Source of the DNA: Pyrenopolyporus hunteri
Taxonomy: Eukaryota; Ascomycota; Sordariomycetes; Xylariales; Hypoxylaceae
Reading direction: 5' to 3'
Assembly (NCBI GenBank): GCA_902806595.1
Contig: CADCXC010000009.1
Location: forward strand, 930,001-994,000
Length of the DNA: 64,000 nucleotides
The notes beneath the pieces were generated by a model that did not search any database, had not been told where the DNA came from, and was given only the letters and a program-made list of their open reading frames with translations. The translations under genes were made by a program, and so were the position numbers. Positions 35,172 to 46,457 of this stretch are shown here, piece by piece; the stretch's first letter is position 1, and each line of letters starts with the position of its first letter.

Positions 35172-36958
35172 ATGGCTGACAATCCACCCCCGACGGCGGG
35201 GGATAAGGCCCTCATCATTACCAGCGCGGGCAATGGAGAAGGAGAAGCGAGGGAAGAAGGAGCGCAGCCTGCCCAAGTGGAATACGACATCGAACGAATA
35301 GAGGCCGTTTATAAGAAACTAGACCTCCGCATCATTCCAGGTAGGATTACTCATTTCCATCAGCTACTAGTGCCTATACTGACTCAGAAACAGCCTTCTG
35401 GATCCTATATTTCCTCTGCTCTGCCATCCGCTCTAATATCGGGTTGGCGCAGACAATGAACGCTGACGTCGGGCACGACCTGATGACAATGCTGGGGCTC
35501 TCATCCAACGACGTCTCCACCGCGCTGGCCCTCTTCTATGTATCTTACGTCATTTTCGACTGTCCCTCGAACCTCGTCATGAGCAAGCTGAGCCCGCGAG
35601 TCTGGATGGCTAGAATCGTCTTCGCAGTCGGCGTAATAGGAGCTTGCTTCACCGCCGTCCGATCTGCTTGGAGCCTGAAGTGAGTGGGTGCTACTTCGAT
35701 CCGAATGCTGCTTAGTATTGATGATTCGTGTTAGGCTATTGCGATTTCTGCTTGGCGTGGTAATCGCTGGTATGTGGCCCGGCATGTCCTATTATTTAAC
35801 CCTTTTCTATCCACCCTCGAGAACCGGTAAGCGAATCGGGCAGTATTTCACTGCTGCGCAAGTCTCAGCCGCAGTGGTCGGCTTAGTGTCTGCGGGGTTC
35901 CAGCTTATGGACGGCGCTGGCGGACTCGTCGGTTTCCAATGGATGTTTCTCATTTATGGACTCCTTGCTATAATCCTCGGTTGGACCTTACTATGGTGGT
36001 TACCAGAACGTCCACTCCCTCCAGGACAAAAGAGGGAGCGTTCGGGTTTCGTAAGATGGCTTCCTCCGACTCCGGAAGCTTTGACGGGCGAAGATGCTCT
36101 AATCCATTACGAAGACCTAAAGCGAGTCTACCACCCGAGGCCCTGGGCTCTGAAAGATTTAGGATATGTACTTATCGACTGGAGACTTTGGCCCCTGACT
36201 CTTATGTACTTTGGCGTCGTGGGAGTCGGGATAGGCACGCAACTCTATGGTACGGTGATTATCCGCGGTATTAATCCATCCTTCACTGGGGTGCAGCTCA
36301 GTCTCCTCTTTGCGCCCATCTGGATCGTAAGTTAGCATTCTCTGGTTGCCCATTTTTCATCTACTTACTTTCGCAGATGGATTTAATAGCGATCTTGCTC
36401 GTTACCCCTATTTCGGATCGGTTCCACCGCTTGCGCCCTCTCTTCTTCTCCTGTGCCGTATGCATTCAAATCGCAGGGCTCCTCACCGTCACATTCGCCC
36501 CTACCTGGAACCCCTGGGCAAGATATGGTGGACTTCTCATGGTAGGCTTCGGTCTCGGTCCAACAGTCCCCATCTGTATGACCTGGACCAACGAAATATT
36601 CCAACAACGTCACGGAGAAGTTGGCGTCGCTGCTGCATCCGCGCTAGTCTCGGGTCTGGGGAATCTCGGCAGTATCACTACAACTTATGCATTATACACG
36701 GGTTGGCCGGCGGATGCCGCTGCCGGACCTCATCAATACCGTCGAAGCAACTTGGTGATGATCGGTATTCTAGGCGTCAGCATAGTGAGCAGCATTGTCA
36801 TGTTCGCCGCTTTGAAGATCGTCGGCAACAAGCCTAGCCAGAAAATTTGCAGCAGCGGAAGCTCCACACTTGACGGTTCGGATGGATTCCAAGACGGAGC
36901 GGCTCGTCGTGAGCTTCAGCAGCGCGGTTTCGGTCGCATGTGGTGGAACAAGAAATAA
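35172..36958 (+). CDS. MFS transporter, anion:cation symporter (allantoate permease-like) family
   Basis: Plasma-membrane 12-TM carrier of the fungal Dal5/TNA1-like group, which takes up organic anions or vitamins. Four exons: 35172-35340, 35394-35679, 35735-36326 and 36377-36958; introns 35341-35393, 35680-35734 and 36327-36376 are all GT...AG and frame-keeping. The product is 542 aa. Family marks: IERIEAVYKKLDLRIIP at the cytosolic N-terminus, IGLAQTMNADVG after TM1, a SYVIFDCPSNLVMSKLSPRVWMAR loop (motif A region), GVVIAGMWPGMSYYLTLFYPPSRTGKRIG, a long central loop, and the second half beginning after PIWI|MDLIAILLVTPISDR. The ATG at 35172 is chosen because it opens the conserved N-terminus; upstream sequence in frame has no family match. 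The substrate cannot be read directly. Confidence 0.93.
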
Positions 36959-37777
36959 TCGTGCGCTCTGGCGTACTCTAAAGCGGGCCATGGCTACACT
37001 CCGTAATATTCAACATCCCGGCCATTCAGCCATTGGCGACGTTAGCCTTCGAGATTTGGGTAGTTCAACCTACCATTATTACTGTTCGTTTCGATTTCAC
37101 CTGTCTTTACTACAACTTTACAGTTCGAATCACACCCATCGGGGGTTTGATACGCACATCATGCGGAGGCTTAACTCCGACGGGCGAAAGTGCCGTTGCG
37201 CCATCGTCAGGGATGGCGTATCTGGGTAAAGGACGGGTAAGGCGACAATGCTGAAGCGCTATCGCTCTTTTCCCGTCCGTGGGAAGTGGCGCACAGGGAG
37301 GTTTTTGTTTCCACATATTTTCCGGACAGGTTTGTTTTTTTTGGCGCTTGCATATGATACCCCATCTGTGTTTTGGATACGCTGTCATTCGAGATCCTCA
37401 GCCAAAGACTCGCCAGCGACAGTGCTTCTACGCCATCGCTTGGGACGGCGTGTTGCAGCCGAGGCGGGACCGGCGACAATGCTTCTGCGCTATCGTTTGG
37501 GAACTCGTCTCGTGGGCGTTGCTTACACACGTTTCTTCGAGTACTAGGAATCCTTGTCGTAGGATGAAGAGGAATTAAGAAGGTTAGCTTGGCTGTTCGC
37601 TCATTATGTCGCTATATACAATCGGGCGACCATTTTTAGCCTCGCATCTATCACCTCGACCCCCCCAACGCCCGCTTAACATTGAGTGATAGAGATGCCC
37701 CGTCATTCGTAAAAAGAGTTATTATGATAAAATGATATCGGTAGGAATTATCGCCGTAGTAAAAGGACAAGTGCGGA
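36959..37777. other. Intergenic containing a degenerate repeat
   Basis: Lies between the convergent MFS and ABM genes. It holds four diverged copies of a unit like gcgacaatgcttctgcgctatcg (see 37184-37503). Open frames of up to about 107 codons here result from the repeat and do not look like genes. Confidence 0.5.
37184..37503. repeat. Degenerate direct repeat, unit near 31-35 bp
   Basis: Four copies are recognisable by eye at about 37184-37216, 37242-37272, 37417-37450 and 37473-37503. They share gcga-(c/a)a-(a/g)tgc-x-(g)cg-c-(t/c)atcg followed by a variable region ending in ggga or similar. The copies are spaced 55-175 bp apart and differ by substitutions. The repeat may be an intergenic minisatellite-like element. 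Confidence 0.6.
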
Positions 37778-38562
37778 TTAATTTCGTGGGCTGAGCTTGC
37801 TCCCCTTGACGACTGAGAATCCAGGGCCCAAGGGTTCCCAGATTTGGACTTCCCGTGGTTTAAGGAACAAGGGCTCGGTCATCTCGAGATATTCCTTATA
37901 GTATGGCTTCGTTATTTGGTTCTTCAACACGAGTTAGGTTTAATCCTAGCGTGGTCTCTTTCACGTCGGAGGGGGTTGGGCGGAAGCTAACCTCTAGAAG
38001 CCATGGCATATCCTTCGACCTACTATTCAGTCAGTACGTGTTCGGGGTTATTATTTCGGAGATATTAAGTGACTCCATACCAGTTTTCAATCCAGCTTAT
38101 CTTCCCCGGTTCTTCTATCGACCTGTAAACCTCGAAGAATAGACACTCAGGCTCGGTAACAACGATATCGAAGATAGTCTTGAAAGCGGCTAGGAACTTC
38201 TCAACGTTCTCGGGCGCGATACAAATCGTCACGTGCACACTGACGCCCTTTGGCGGAGGCGCGGCGTCGTCCGACGTCTTAACACTATCGTCCATCTGTT
38301 TCTGGGCGGCTTCGGGGGCGGTCGTTTCTGTTCGAGGTTCGAGGGAATTCGTCGCGGTGGGGTCGGCGGGAACGATGTGAGTGGACCGTCTCTTATAACT
38401 TTTTTCGCCATCCTTCTCCTTCTTACTTCCGCTACGACCGAGGGACAGGCTATTGTTCCTCCAATGCCTGAGCATTGAGTTTCTGATGCTGCTCATGTTG
38501 GAAATGTTTCGGATAGCTCCTGGTCCACGATATTGCACTACAACATTAGACATATCCGTCAA
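37778..38562 (-). CDS. ABM-fold (antibiotic biosynthesis monooxygenase-like) protein, intron unresolved
   Basis: Exon 1 lies at about 38074-38562 (start ATG 38562 or 38553) and encodes a basic, disordered N-terminus, then the ABM core VSVHVTICIAPENVEKFLAAFKTIFDIVVTEPECLFFEVY and SWIENW. The rest of the domain is clear further down the minus strand: NQITKPYYKEYLEMTEPLF, KPREVQIWEPLGPGF, stop 37778-37780. The intervening intron cannot be joined with a good canonical pair. The best donor (GTATGG after AACTG) is phase 2, which makes the downstream frame stop. A phase-0 join needs a weak GTCACT donor and the acceptor GAAG at 37922. Residues expected between NW and NQ (about six to eight) would be lost. 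Either the gene is damaged or an extra short exon was missed. ABM proteins are small dimeric enzymes or ligand-binding proteins near small-molecule pathways. Confidence 0.7.
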
Positions 38563-40821
38563 GGAGTCTCAATGCATCCAAATTGTAGGTCCCCAATATC
38601 ATTGTATATATATAGAATCGATGATACTACGTCGGGGGACTCCAGGGTCTTAAAGAATCGCGGGGAGGAGAGGAATTACTATCCCTGTTGCTGACGAACT
38701 AGAACTAAGAGAGTAATCTGTAGACAGCGGGTTGTGGGACCGCTACGGATGCAAGGGACTAATTTTCGACAGCCGGCTCGGCTTGCACGCGTGCGGGTTT
38801 TCCTATGGCCTATTGTAGGTGTCATTTAACGAGATCCGCATGCTTTCCGGGTTCTGGCTGATGCATGCTGGAAATTCTCCGTACCGACTGGGTTACCATG
38901 CACCTTTTTTTTCTGGTCGATATGAGATCCGGCGAATCATTAAATGCAAGGTCAGAAACGCGGCATTCGCGAAACAAAAGAACCTTCAAAAGTCCCCTTC
39001 TTCCCCATACGTCAATAGCTACCCTAGCTTTACCCACTCACCCGAACTCTTCGGATATACCACAGCAAACATAGGGACTTTTCTCACTCTACCAAACCTA
39101 CATATCGTCAGAATTGGAAAGTGCTCCGACTTGGCTGTTTATACGATACCGAAAACCAATGACTTCTTTAACTGGTACCTACTAATGCTTTCTCGGTGAT
39201 ATTTCGATTTCGTTGAACCGCATGGCGCGAAACACCGCACGAACCGAAATTCTTTTCAGGCTCCTACTGCGCCTAAGAAGCCCAAGGTTTACCGTAGGTG
39301 GGCATGATTAACACGTTTCCGAGATTATACGATGGTCTGAAGATGGAGAGGTCAGATCAACTAGGTACCCCCTATTATTTTAAACCGCCTTGTTTATGTG
39401 TTTAGGTACGCATGCCTGCTTGGGTACCTATATACAGTAGGTATTTACCAGGCTCGGCGAGCGAAATATGAGCTAAGACACTAAGGAGTCTTACGAACGG
39501 ATTCGACTTGCATTGGAAAAGGTCCAGTTCACATATCGCCTCTCCTTTCGGCCAAAGTCATTAAGTAAGATCATAAAGACAACAGTCAGTATAATTACCT
39601 ACTTGTGGCAGGTACAGACGCGTAGGGGACCACTTACCTACTAGTCAGTTCCGTCTAGGATACGAGTGTACATCGTGGCTTAGATCTTTTCCTTTCTCAT
39701 CCTCATCCATTGCGTTCTTCCTGACCTGCCAAGGATCGCGGAGTCTTACCAAAATCTCCTTTTCCGTAATTGTCGTAATTTGTCACGATGAAGGAACGTC
39801 GTTACTAGGACTAAGATTCGCCGCAGCTACGAGGAAGCAAGAGGAAGAAAACGAACTACAGCTCGCAGAACTGCGAAGTTCAATATACATCCTAGCGGGG
39901 CGATGAAGCCGTCCCCCGCCTTGCTGTCGGTAACCGTATGTCATCGTGATAGTTCTTAGGTGCAGTCTCTCATCTTTACCTTACGAATCCTTATCCAGGG
40001 GTATATTCCAAATCTCTCGGATTCCTTTCGCGGTCAGTTACTAAATTATGCGCGAGAGCACCAAAGATGGCCAACATAGCTGTCAGCATCTACCTAAACT
40101 CTGTCTACTATTATTATGATTCCATGTTATATCTATGCTACTAATGGCAATATCAGAGAACCGAAAGTATCTTGCCCCCCTTGGTAGAAGCTTATCTCCG
40201 GCCCCGTGATGGCAAAAGGGTTAGTCCGGCCACAAAGGACATAGATACCAATTAGAGAATACCGACGACACAAAGCCATTGAACTATTACAACCAATACC
40301 GATCCCAAGAGATCGACAGTTTGCCTGCAGTGTTCTTTTGCGCACGGAATGGTATACCACGCGGCACCAGTGTAAACCATTATGACGAATCCCTAGCCTT
40401 TCCTTCCTAACTGTACACGAGTCATGGGGCCCATCAAGTCAGAGGCCGCATCCCCTCGCCCTCCGGACCCCCTTCTCCTTTCAGGCGTACCTACATGGAT
40501 TTGGAAGTCTCCGTGTCTAGTATATTCAAAAGACCATATTACACGTTTGCGTCCTACAAGCTACAAAAGATCAAGTTACTAAGTAGAGCAATATGTTTTT
40601 TTTTATTTCGGTATATCAGAAGAGTGAATATGATGACTTACCTATTCACTTACCTTCTAAGATTATCTGGGAGGTAACGTAGTCTAAGAGAATACCTACC
40701 TACCTACCTACCTAGCTAGGTACGTAGGCACCTAATAGAACACACCCCCCGGGATAAGGGACCTCACCTACGTACTTACGGACATAACAACATCTTATCC
40801 CATATCCCCTCCTCTCCCCCA
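38563..40821. other. Intergenic without recognisable gene
   Basis: 2.3 kb. A 126-codon open frame at 38819-39199 and a 75-codon minus-strand frame at 40133-40360 have no domain or conserved look. A run of cctacctacctacctacctag lies at about 40696-40717. Confidence 0.45.
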
Positions 40822-41313
40822 TCAAAACAGCGCATAATTCCCCAACGCCCCCCTCGGCACCGAGCCGTCCATCGCGCGCTCCGCCGACGTCACGACCCGC
40901 GGCTGCACCGGCGCGAGCAGCGGGCGCATCGGCGACGGCTTCGGCTTGAGCGCGAGTATCGGGTTTAGCCTGAGCGGTGCCGGGGATTGCTCGCGTTGAG
41001 GTTGGGGCTGGGTTTGGTGGTGTTCGCCGTCGTGCCTGGGTGTTTCTCCGGACGCGGGGAAGGGCACGTCGGCGTTGTACGCGTGCCGGAGGGATGAGGG
41101 GGCGCGGGTTGCTGTGCGTCTGCGGGAGGGACTTGGGTTGGGGTTGGGGTTGGGGTTGTTGGGTTTAGGGGATTGCTTAGGGTTAGGGCTGGGATCGGGG
41201 TTGAGTTCAGGGTTGGGGTTAGGGTTGGAGTTGAAGTTGGGGTTAGGGTTAGTCAGTGACGTCTTCTTTGATTGAGTCCTGCGACGGGATTTGATGACAG
41301 GATTAGGAGCCAT
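40822..41313 (-). CDS. Asn-Pro-repeat protein of unknown function
   Basis: 163 aa, intronless as read, ATG at 41313. A basic N-terminus (MAPNPVIKSRRRTQSKKTS) leads into an NPNP-type repeat at about residues 22-63 (NPNPNFNSNPNPNPELN...). An Arg/Thr spacer, a His/Gln-rich patch, and a C-terminus ERAMDGSVPRGALGNYALF follow. The repeat is encoded by CCCTAAC/CCCAAC units, that is, telomere-like DNA read on the opposite strand. The clean C-terminal end and high GC outside the repeat suggest a real gene. No family is recognised, and an additional upstream exon cannot be excluded. Confidence 0.5.
   Translation of the reverse strand: MAPNPVIKSRRRTQSKKTSLTNPNPNFNSNPNPNPELNPDPSPNPKQSPKPNNPNPNPNPSPSRRRTATRAPSSLRHAYNADVPFPASGETPRHDGEHHQTQPQPQREQSPAPLRLNPILALKPKPSPMRPLLAPVQPRVVTSAERAMDGSVPRGALGNYALF
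41130..41252. repeat. Telomere-like TTAGGG/TTGGGG tract inside a gene
   Basis: On the plus strand the tract reads as imperfect ggttgggg, ggttaggg and ggttgggttt units, and includes ggttagggttag twice. Fungal telomeres are usually TTAGGG repeats. The tract coincides with the NPNP codons of the gene at 40822-41313. It is either an interstitial telomere-like insert taken into coding sequence or a coincidence of the Asn-Pro codon repeat. Confidence 0.6.
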
Positions 41314-42493
41314 GGTATAGGTAGTACTCTAGATAAAATACTTGCGCGGAGGTGTTTCCCAAGTGAATTGGCTTATATCTACCTCTTTGTCGCGGGAAGA
41401 AAACGGAAGTATGCCGGAGTAATGTGGCGATCTATATGACGACGGCCACGAACCACCTCATCTAGTAGCTGATGATGCCGAAATAAACCCTTTTGCGCAT
41501 ATATTTTCCATATGCGCTACCTCCCTTATATACCCTAACTAGTGAAACGTTTTGAAAAACGGTCCTCAGTGGCTTGTCCGTGTAGGTGTCACCGACAAAG
41601 CATCGGCTGTTATTGTTTGAATTAAGACAATGGCATTATATTATGGTTCTGAAAGAGTGCTAAAGCAGGGTTCAAAGTCGTGGCTAGTTCTTTATCTTTT
41701 AGGATCACACAAATCTCCTTCACTTTATCAGAACCATGGGATCGCCTATGATGCTAGGGGTAGTTGATTTGTTTGGGATGCGCGATTATAGAGGCCGATT
41801 CCAAAAGGGGTAAGGGTGTGGTAATTATCACACTAATACACACGGAGTAGTCATTTGACAGGAGGACGAAGTATTCGCGAGTACAGGTCTTGCTAGAGGA
41901 TGGCTTTTACATACCTACCTTATTTCATCGCTTTCCTGTTCGTTCTGGACTCCAGTAGACTGGTACGTTCTCGCTTGCTAGCCACCCTTGAATGGGTGAC
42001 GATTGGAAATCCGACATGACGTCGACCTCAGCTTCTTTCGATCTCTATTAAAATATGAGAGGCAGCTATCCCATATGCATAGGAGAATGATATAAGGAGG
42101 TGGCGACCTCAGCTTCTTAGTATAGAGTATGATCGCCTCATTGAGGAGCTATTTGCTTAAAAGCTCAAGACTTCTCGGATTCGTATAAGAGTAGGAACTA
42201 GAGGCTTAACATTGACCCTAAACACCCACGCTCGTGATTGATATACGAGGTATGGATAGGGTATTGGATTGTAGAAATGCAATTCTCATTGAGACCTAAA
42301 TTCATGGGTACACCAATTCATTCGGCTAATATACCTACCTAGGTACTTAACATACCTAGGTAACTAGGTAGGTAGGTAGATAACGATCAGGCTCCGTCTA
42401 TGTATCTCATATCAGGGCACCAGCCACGCGTGTAATATCGCGGCACGAACATGAAGTAATCAGTGTATTTAGGATGTCACTAGAGTGGTGGGA
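41314..42493. other. Intergenic with CCTA tracts
   Basis: No gene is seen. The string cgacctcagcttctt occurs twice (near 42023 and 42104). A dense run of tacctaggtac / aggtaggtaggta lies at about 42330-42380, close to the 3' end of the zinc-knuckle gene. Confidence 0.45.
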
Positions 42494-44554
42494 TTAACGC
42501 CCTCGTCCCCGGCCCCTTCCACGCCCACCACCACGGCCGCCTCGACCGCCACGGTTGTTTTGGCCGCTCCTATGGCTCGGCCCGCTCCTACTACCCGTCT
42601 GATTGAACGCAGGCGGGCGTGGAGGCAGAGACGTGGGTGCGGACGGCAAGGATCCCTGGAAACCGTTCCTTGGGGGACCAGGCGGCGGACCCGATGGGAG
42701 GGGCGGCTGCCACGAGCTTCCATCGACCTGGGCATATGTAGGCGGAGGTGGAGGCGGAGGAGTAAACTCTCTTTCGCCCTGACGCCTCTGGCTTTGGTCG
42801 TTGTGACGAGGTCTAATACTACTACCCTGCCCCGAGGAACCTATATTGCTTGCTATCTTGATCTGACTTCGGCGTTCGGGCTTCTTGATAGGCGCGTGAA
42901 CTAGATCTTCCTCCGACTCTTCGCTTGAGGTGAAGTGAGTATGAACTCGCCCTTTTGCCCTTCCAAGAATGTGAAACTCTTCGTTCTGATCTACGTTAAC
43001 CCAGGCGATAGCAACATCTTGACTATTGTGATCCACGTAGAGAAGACGATTTTCCTGCGACCATGTCGTTGTCCCCGTAACCTTGCTTCCTCGATCTGGT
43101 AGCCCACACTCGGGTCCGTAATGTCCTGCAGCGCCGCAGGTATAGCAAAAAGCGGGAACATCTTTGACTTTCTTATTGGAGTTGGTAAGCGGAGTGAAGC
43201 TTCTCCATATTTCAGAGCACCATTCTTCTGCGTGGTCAGCGCCGCAGATCGCGCAGCCTCCTTGCTCCTCTGAGGCAAGAGCAAGCTTTTCTTGGCAGCT
43301 CTGCCTAGTATGCCCCAATTGGCGGCATTTTGAACACCTCTGTTTCGTGGGGCAGCCAAACAGGGCGTGTTCCTGGCTACCGCAGAATTTGCAATACAGC
43401 TGTGGGCATTCGCGAGAATTGTGTCCAATCGCCGAGCAGAATAGACAGTGCTGAGATGGGTCCTCTGCACCCGGGAAGTATATCCGCTGTTGTCGCAATT
43501 CCTCGTCGCTGTCTAACGGCTTTCCAAGACTCTTCACGTGGATTTTCCTTGCCGCCTTAGCCTTCTGTGCTACGATCCGGTTGTAACATTTCCGAATTAG
43601 AGGCTCGAGATCCATGGCCGCGATAGCCTGTTCAGCAGCATCGTAAGCAGCTCTCCTCAACTTTTTGTTGCCCTGTAAAATACTAGTTCCCTTGCGGGCC
43701 ATATGGCTGTCGAACCCCACTCGGACAACTTCAGCCGTTATGCGATCAGCCATTCCATCGTTTGCCTCGAGCAGCCCAGTAATCCATTGCTGGATTCTGT
43801 CGTTCCAAGCAGATGGCTGCGAGGCTTTCCGAACTCGAATTCTTTGAGGAGGGAAATTCCACGTATCTCCACACGCATCAAACGTAGTAGGGGGCCTCGA
43901 TTCGGAGATTCCTGGCGATCCTGCCGGTGGTAGATAATCCTTATCTTTTTCATCATCGTCATCATTATCGCCGTCCTCTTCAACGCCATTGCTGTGACCA
44001 TCTTCCTGGCCACGCCCCAAGTACGGGGAAGAAATGGCCTGGTCTGCCTTAGTAGGAGTAGTTGTGGGAAATAAAGTTGTAGCTGGTTTCCCAAATGACG
44101 TCCTGGCACCTAGACTAAGCCCCCGGTTCCAGCCTGAGTGCTGCGTGCGCCTGTCCCCAGATTCATCGACAAAAGAAGCCTGGTCGGGCTCCTCAGTCTC
44201 CTGGGAGTCAGTCAGATTACTATCAATCTCACCATCCTCGGAAGGCTCATGGGCGGCTTGAGTGTTAGACTGGTGATCTGCCGACATAGGGGGGTCGGGA
44301 CCCAGACTAGATTCTACTATCTCGCCATCATCTAAGTCTGAGCCGGCGTCGCCGTCGGAATGGGTTTGCTTCTGCCTTTTTGATGCCGGCAATGGAGTGC
44401 CATTCTGACCATCCTCATCATCAGAGGGAGGTAGTCCTTTCAACTGCTCCCCGTAATCGCGTGACCGTTTGTGGCTCGATAGGCTACTAGGCGTACCAAC
44501 ATCGCCTTGGTCGATGGCGGGAGGAGGGGGTGCTTCAGCGGCGTCGCTCATCAT
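42494..44554 (-). CDS. Zinc-knuckle RNA-binding protein, Air1/Air2-like (TRAMP complex type)
   Basis: 686 aa, single exon, ATG at 44554 (a second ATG follows immediately). Five CCHC-type knuckles occur at about residues 370-383 (CLFCSAIGHNSREC), 388-401 (CKFCGSQEHALFGC), 407-420 (CSKCRQLGHTRQSC), 434-446 (CAICGADHAEEWC, shorter spacing) and 470-483 (CYTCGAAGHYGPEC). This is the knuckle number and order of the Air proteins that hand RNA to the TRAMP poly(A) polymerase and exosome in the nucleus. The N-terminal third is acidic and disordered, a conserved helical block follows (about 246-345), and the C-terminus is Pro-rich with an RGG tail. The family is known; the exact orthology to Air1/2 is inferred. 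Confidence 0.88.
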   Translation of the reverse strand: MMSDAAEAPPPPAIDQGDVGTPSSLSSHKRSRDYGEQLKGLPPSDDEDGQNGTPLPASKRQKQTHSDGDAGSDLDDGEIVESSLGPDPPMSADHQSNTQAAHEPSEDGEIDSNLTDSQETEEPDQASFVDESGDRRTQHSGWNRGLSLGARTSFGKPATTLFPTTTPTKADQAISSPYLGRGQEDGHSNGVEEDGDNDDDDEKDKDYLPPAGSPGISESRPPTTFDACGDTWNFPPQRIRVRKASQPSAWNDRIQQWITGLLEANDGMADRITAEVVRVGFDSHMARKGTSILQGNKKLRRAAYDAAEQAIAAMDLEPLIRKCYNRIVAQKAKAARKIHVKSLGKPLDSDEELRQQRIYFPGAEDPSQHCLFCSAIGHNSRECPQLYCKFCGSQEHALFGCPTKQRCSKCRQLGHTRQSCQEKLALASEEQGGCAICGADHAEEWCSEIWRSFTPLTNSNKKVKDVPAFCYTCGAAGHYGPECGLPDRGSKVTGTTTWSQENRLLYVDHNSQDVAIAWVNVDQNEEFHILGRAKGRVHTHFTSSEESEEDLVHAPIKKPERRSQIKIASNIGSSGQGSSIRPRHNDQSQRRQGEREFTPPPPPPPTYAQVDGSSWQPPLPSGPPPGPPRNGFQGSLPSAPTSLPPRPPAFNQTGSRSGPSHRSGQNNRGGRGGRGGGRGRGRGRGR

Positions 44555-46457
44555 AGTTTAGTGATGTAGCCTAGCGATGAAGCCCGGTAGCGCTATGACC
44601 GAGAAAAGGGGGAGGGGGGAAGAAAAACAAAAGAGTAAAATTTGGAGGGGCAGAATGTGTTAAGCGCCTTGGATGAGAAGAATATGGCGCTTGTCTGGGC
44701 CTTACCTGCCGCCTTTTTGTCGCAACTAGTGTATGTACCGAGTTCTTTGATGAGTTGCAGTACTAGGTAAGGTAGTGGCGCAGGACAAGCAAGTAGATCG
44801 GAAGGAATTACTATGCTTTCCAGATTAACAATTCGGGTCTCCCACTCTCGAGGTACCTTAGGTACCTACCTAGGTAAATGGTACCAAGGCAATGGTACCG
44901 CCTGGGTTCGCTCAAGCTTAACAATGCGACGGACCTCTTCCCGAGGCTCGCACGTTCAAGACCGCGTCTTTAATCGCCTCGGTGGGTAATGTGGGTAGGT
45001 GACTGTAGTGCATCAAATTGATGAATTGATGAATATTGACGATGCGGCTCTTCAAATGTTTTTTTTTTTTTCTAGAAAATAATTCATCCTGGTTGACACG
45101 CGACATACCGTGTGTATGCATCGTATAATACTGTGTAGATGTACGGTTGCGTACCTAGGTTGCTTTGATACCGGGTGGCAATCTACAGAAATTCAAGATT
45201 AAAGTAGATACGATACGCTAAGTACCTAGGTACATTTAACCAATTTAAAATAGCCCTTATCAGCTGAAGGCATCCCCTTATCGAAATTCTCCTATTCACC
45301 TATACGAGTACCACCCCGAAGAGAACCTCCTAGGAATGCAACTTTGAATTCCATACAGCCCCGACTGCTTGGGAAGGAATGGAAGGCTACTGCACATGTA
45401 AACGCTGAATCACGCGGTCTCGCGAGATACCTTACCTACCTAAGGTACCTTACGTAGGGTACGTATATTTATAACTCCGTAGGTGTATGTACTTGAGCAA
45501 GTTAGGAGGTAATACCTAGCATGTTAGCTCGGCGCATCATCGAAATGACGGGAGACTCGTTTACGCAGTAGACCCCGAAATCTTTAGCTCAAGTACCTCT
45601 CTAAGCCACGCGGCCAAGGGGCAAGCCCCCCAAGCCAGAAATTGGGGGCAAGGTCATTGGTAAATTGGCAGGTAGCCGGGTCACCTTCCCCTTTTTGTCC
45701 AATCAAAGTCTCCAAGTTCTAGGCCTTGTGCTACTAACCCGGCCCTTGTACTGGGCATGTACGCTAGGTACATCTGTAGGTACATACTAAGACTTACTGG
45801 AAACCTGCGTAGTACTTGTACATGTACATGTAAACCTGTCCTTGCGTTCCTTGTTCTGTTCAGTTCAACCAATCTGTCGCTGACTGTTCCAACTTACTGC
45901 TGAACCACTCTTTGATCATCACCTTCCGTAACCATTCCTGTCTACGTCTACACTACTACATAGAGTAACCTACCTCTTTTTTTACTACCACTACCTCCTT
46001 GACCTTGCCCTATTTTTCTAACATTCTTCTAAACTTCGTGATCTTGCACCTTCTTTGTAGTACGCTTCAGTTAATTGTATTCGTCGCCAAATCGATTTAT
46101 TTCCCAAAGCCTCCCCTCCTCTCATCGGAAGTGCGGTATTAGAAAGTCTCGTGGTCCCGTCTCGCATCCTCGATCCCTCATGTCCTTTACGACTCCTCTC
46201 TCTCCCTAACGGCAGCATTCTCTAGCTTTTCCTTACTCCACCGCATCTGCTGCATTTCTTGCGATACCCTCTAGACTATTCGGGCTTCTTCTATCTACTG
46301 TCCGTTGCGCCCCCTCGTCTGGCAGCTTAACCCACCGGGCAACTTGCTCCCTTACTCTTCGTCCTCGACTATCGTAGTACGAATAACTCGCCCGATCCCG
46401 ATCTTCCCGGTACGCCAAAGCGAGGAGAAACCTGTTTGAAGTCGCTGAGCTGTCTAG
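44555..46457. promoter_or_regulatory. Divergent spacer between zinc-knuckle gene and ORM gene
   Basis: 1.9 kb with no supported gene. It has CCTAGG-type tracts at about 44852-44878 and 45430-45455, a T-run at 45057-45071, and a long pyrimidine-rich leader just before the ORM start (about 45960-46350), typical of fungal promoters and 5' UTRs. Minus-strand frames of 60-66 codons here are not gene-like. Confidence 0.4.

Noticed and set aside
34888..35301. 137-codon plus frame before the MFS gene
   Set aside because: It overlaps the MFS start in another frame and has no family character; most likely the 5' leader.
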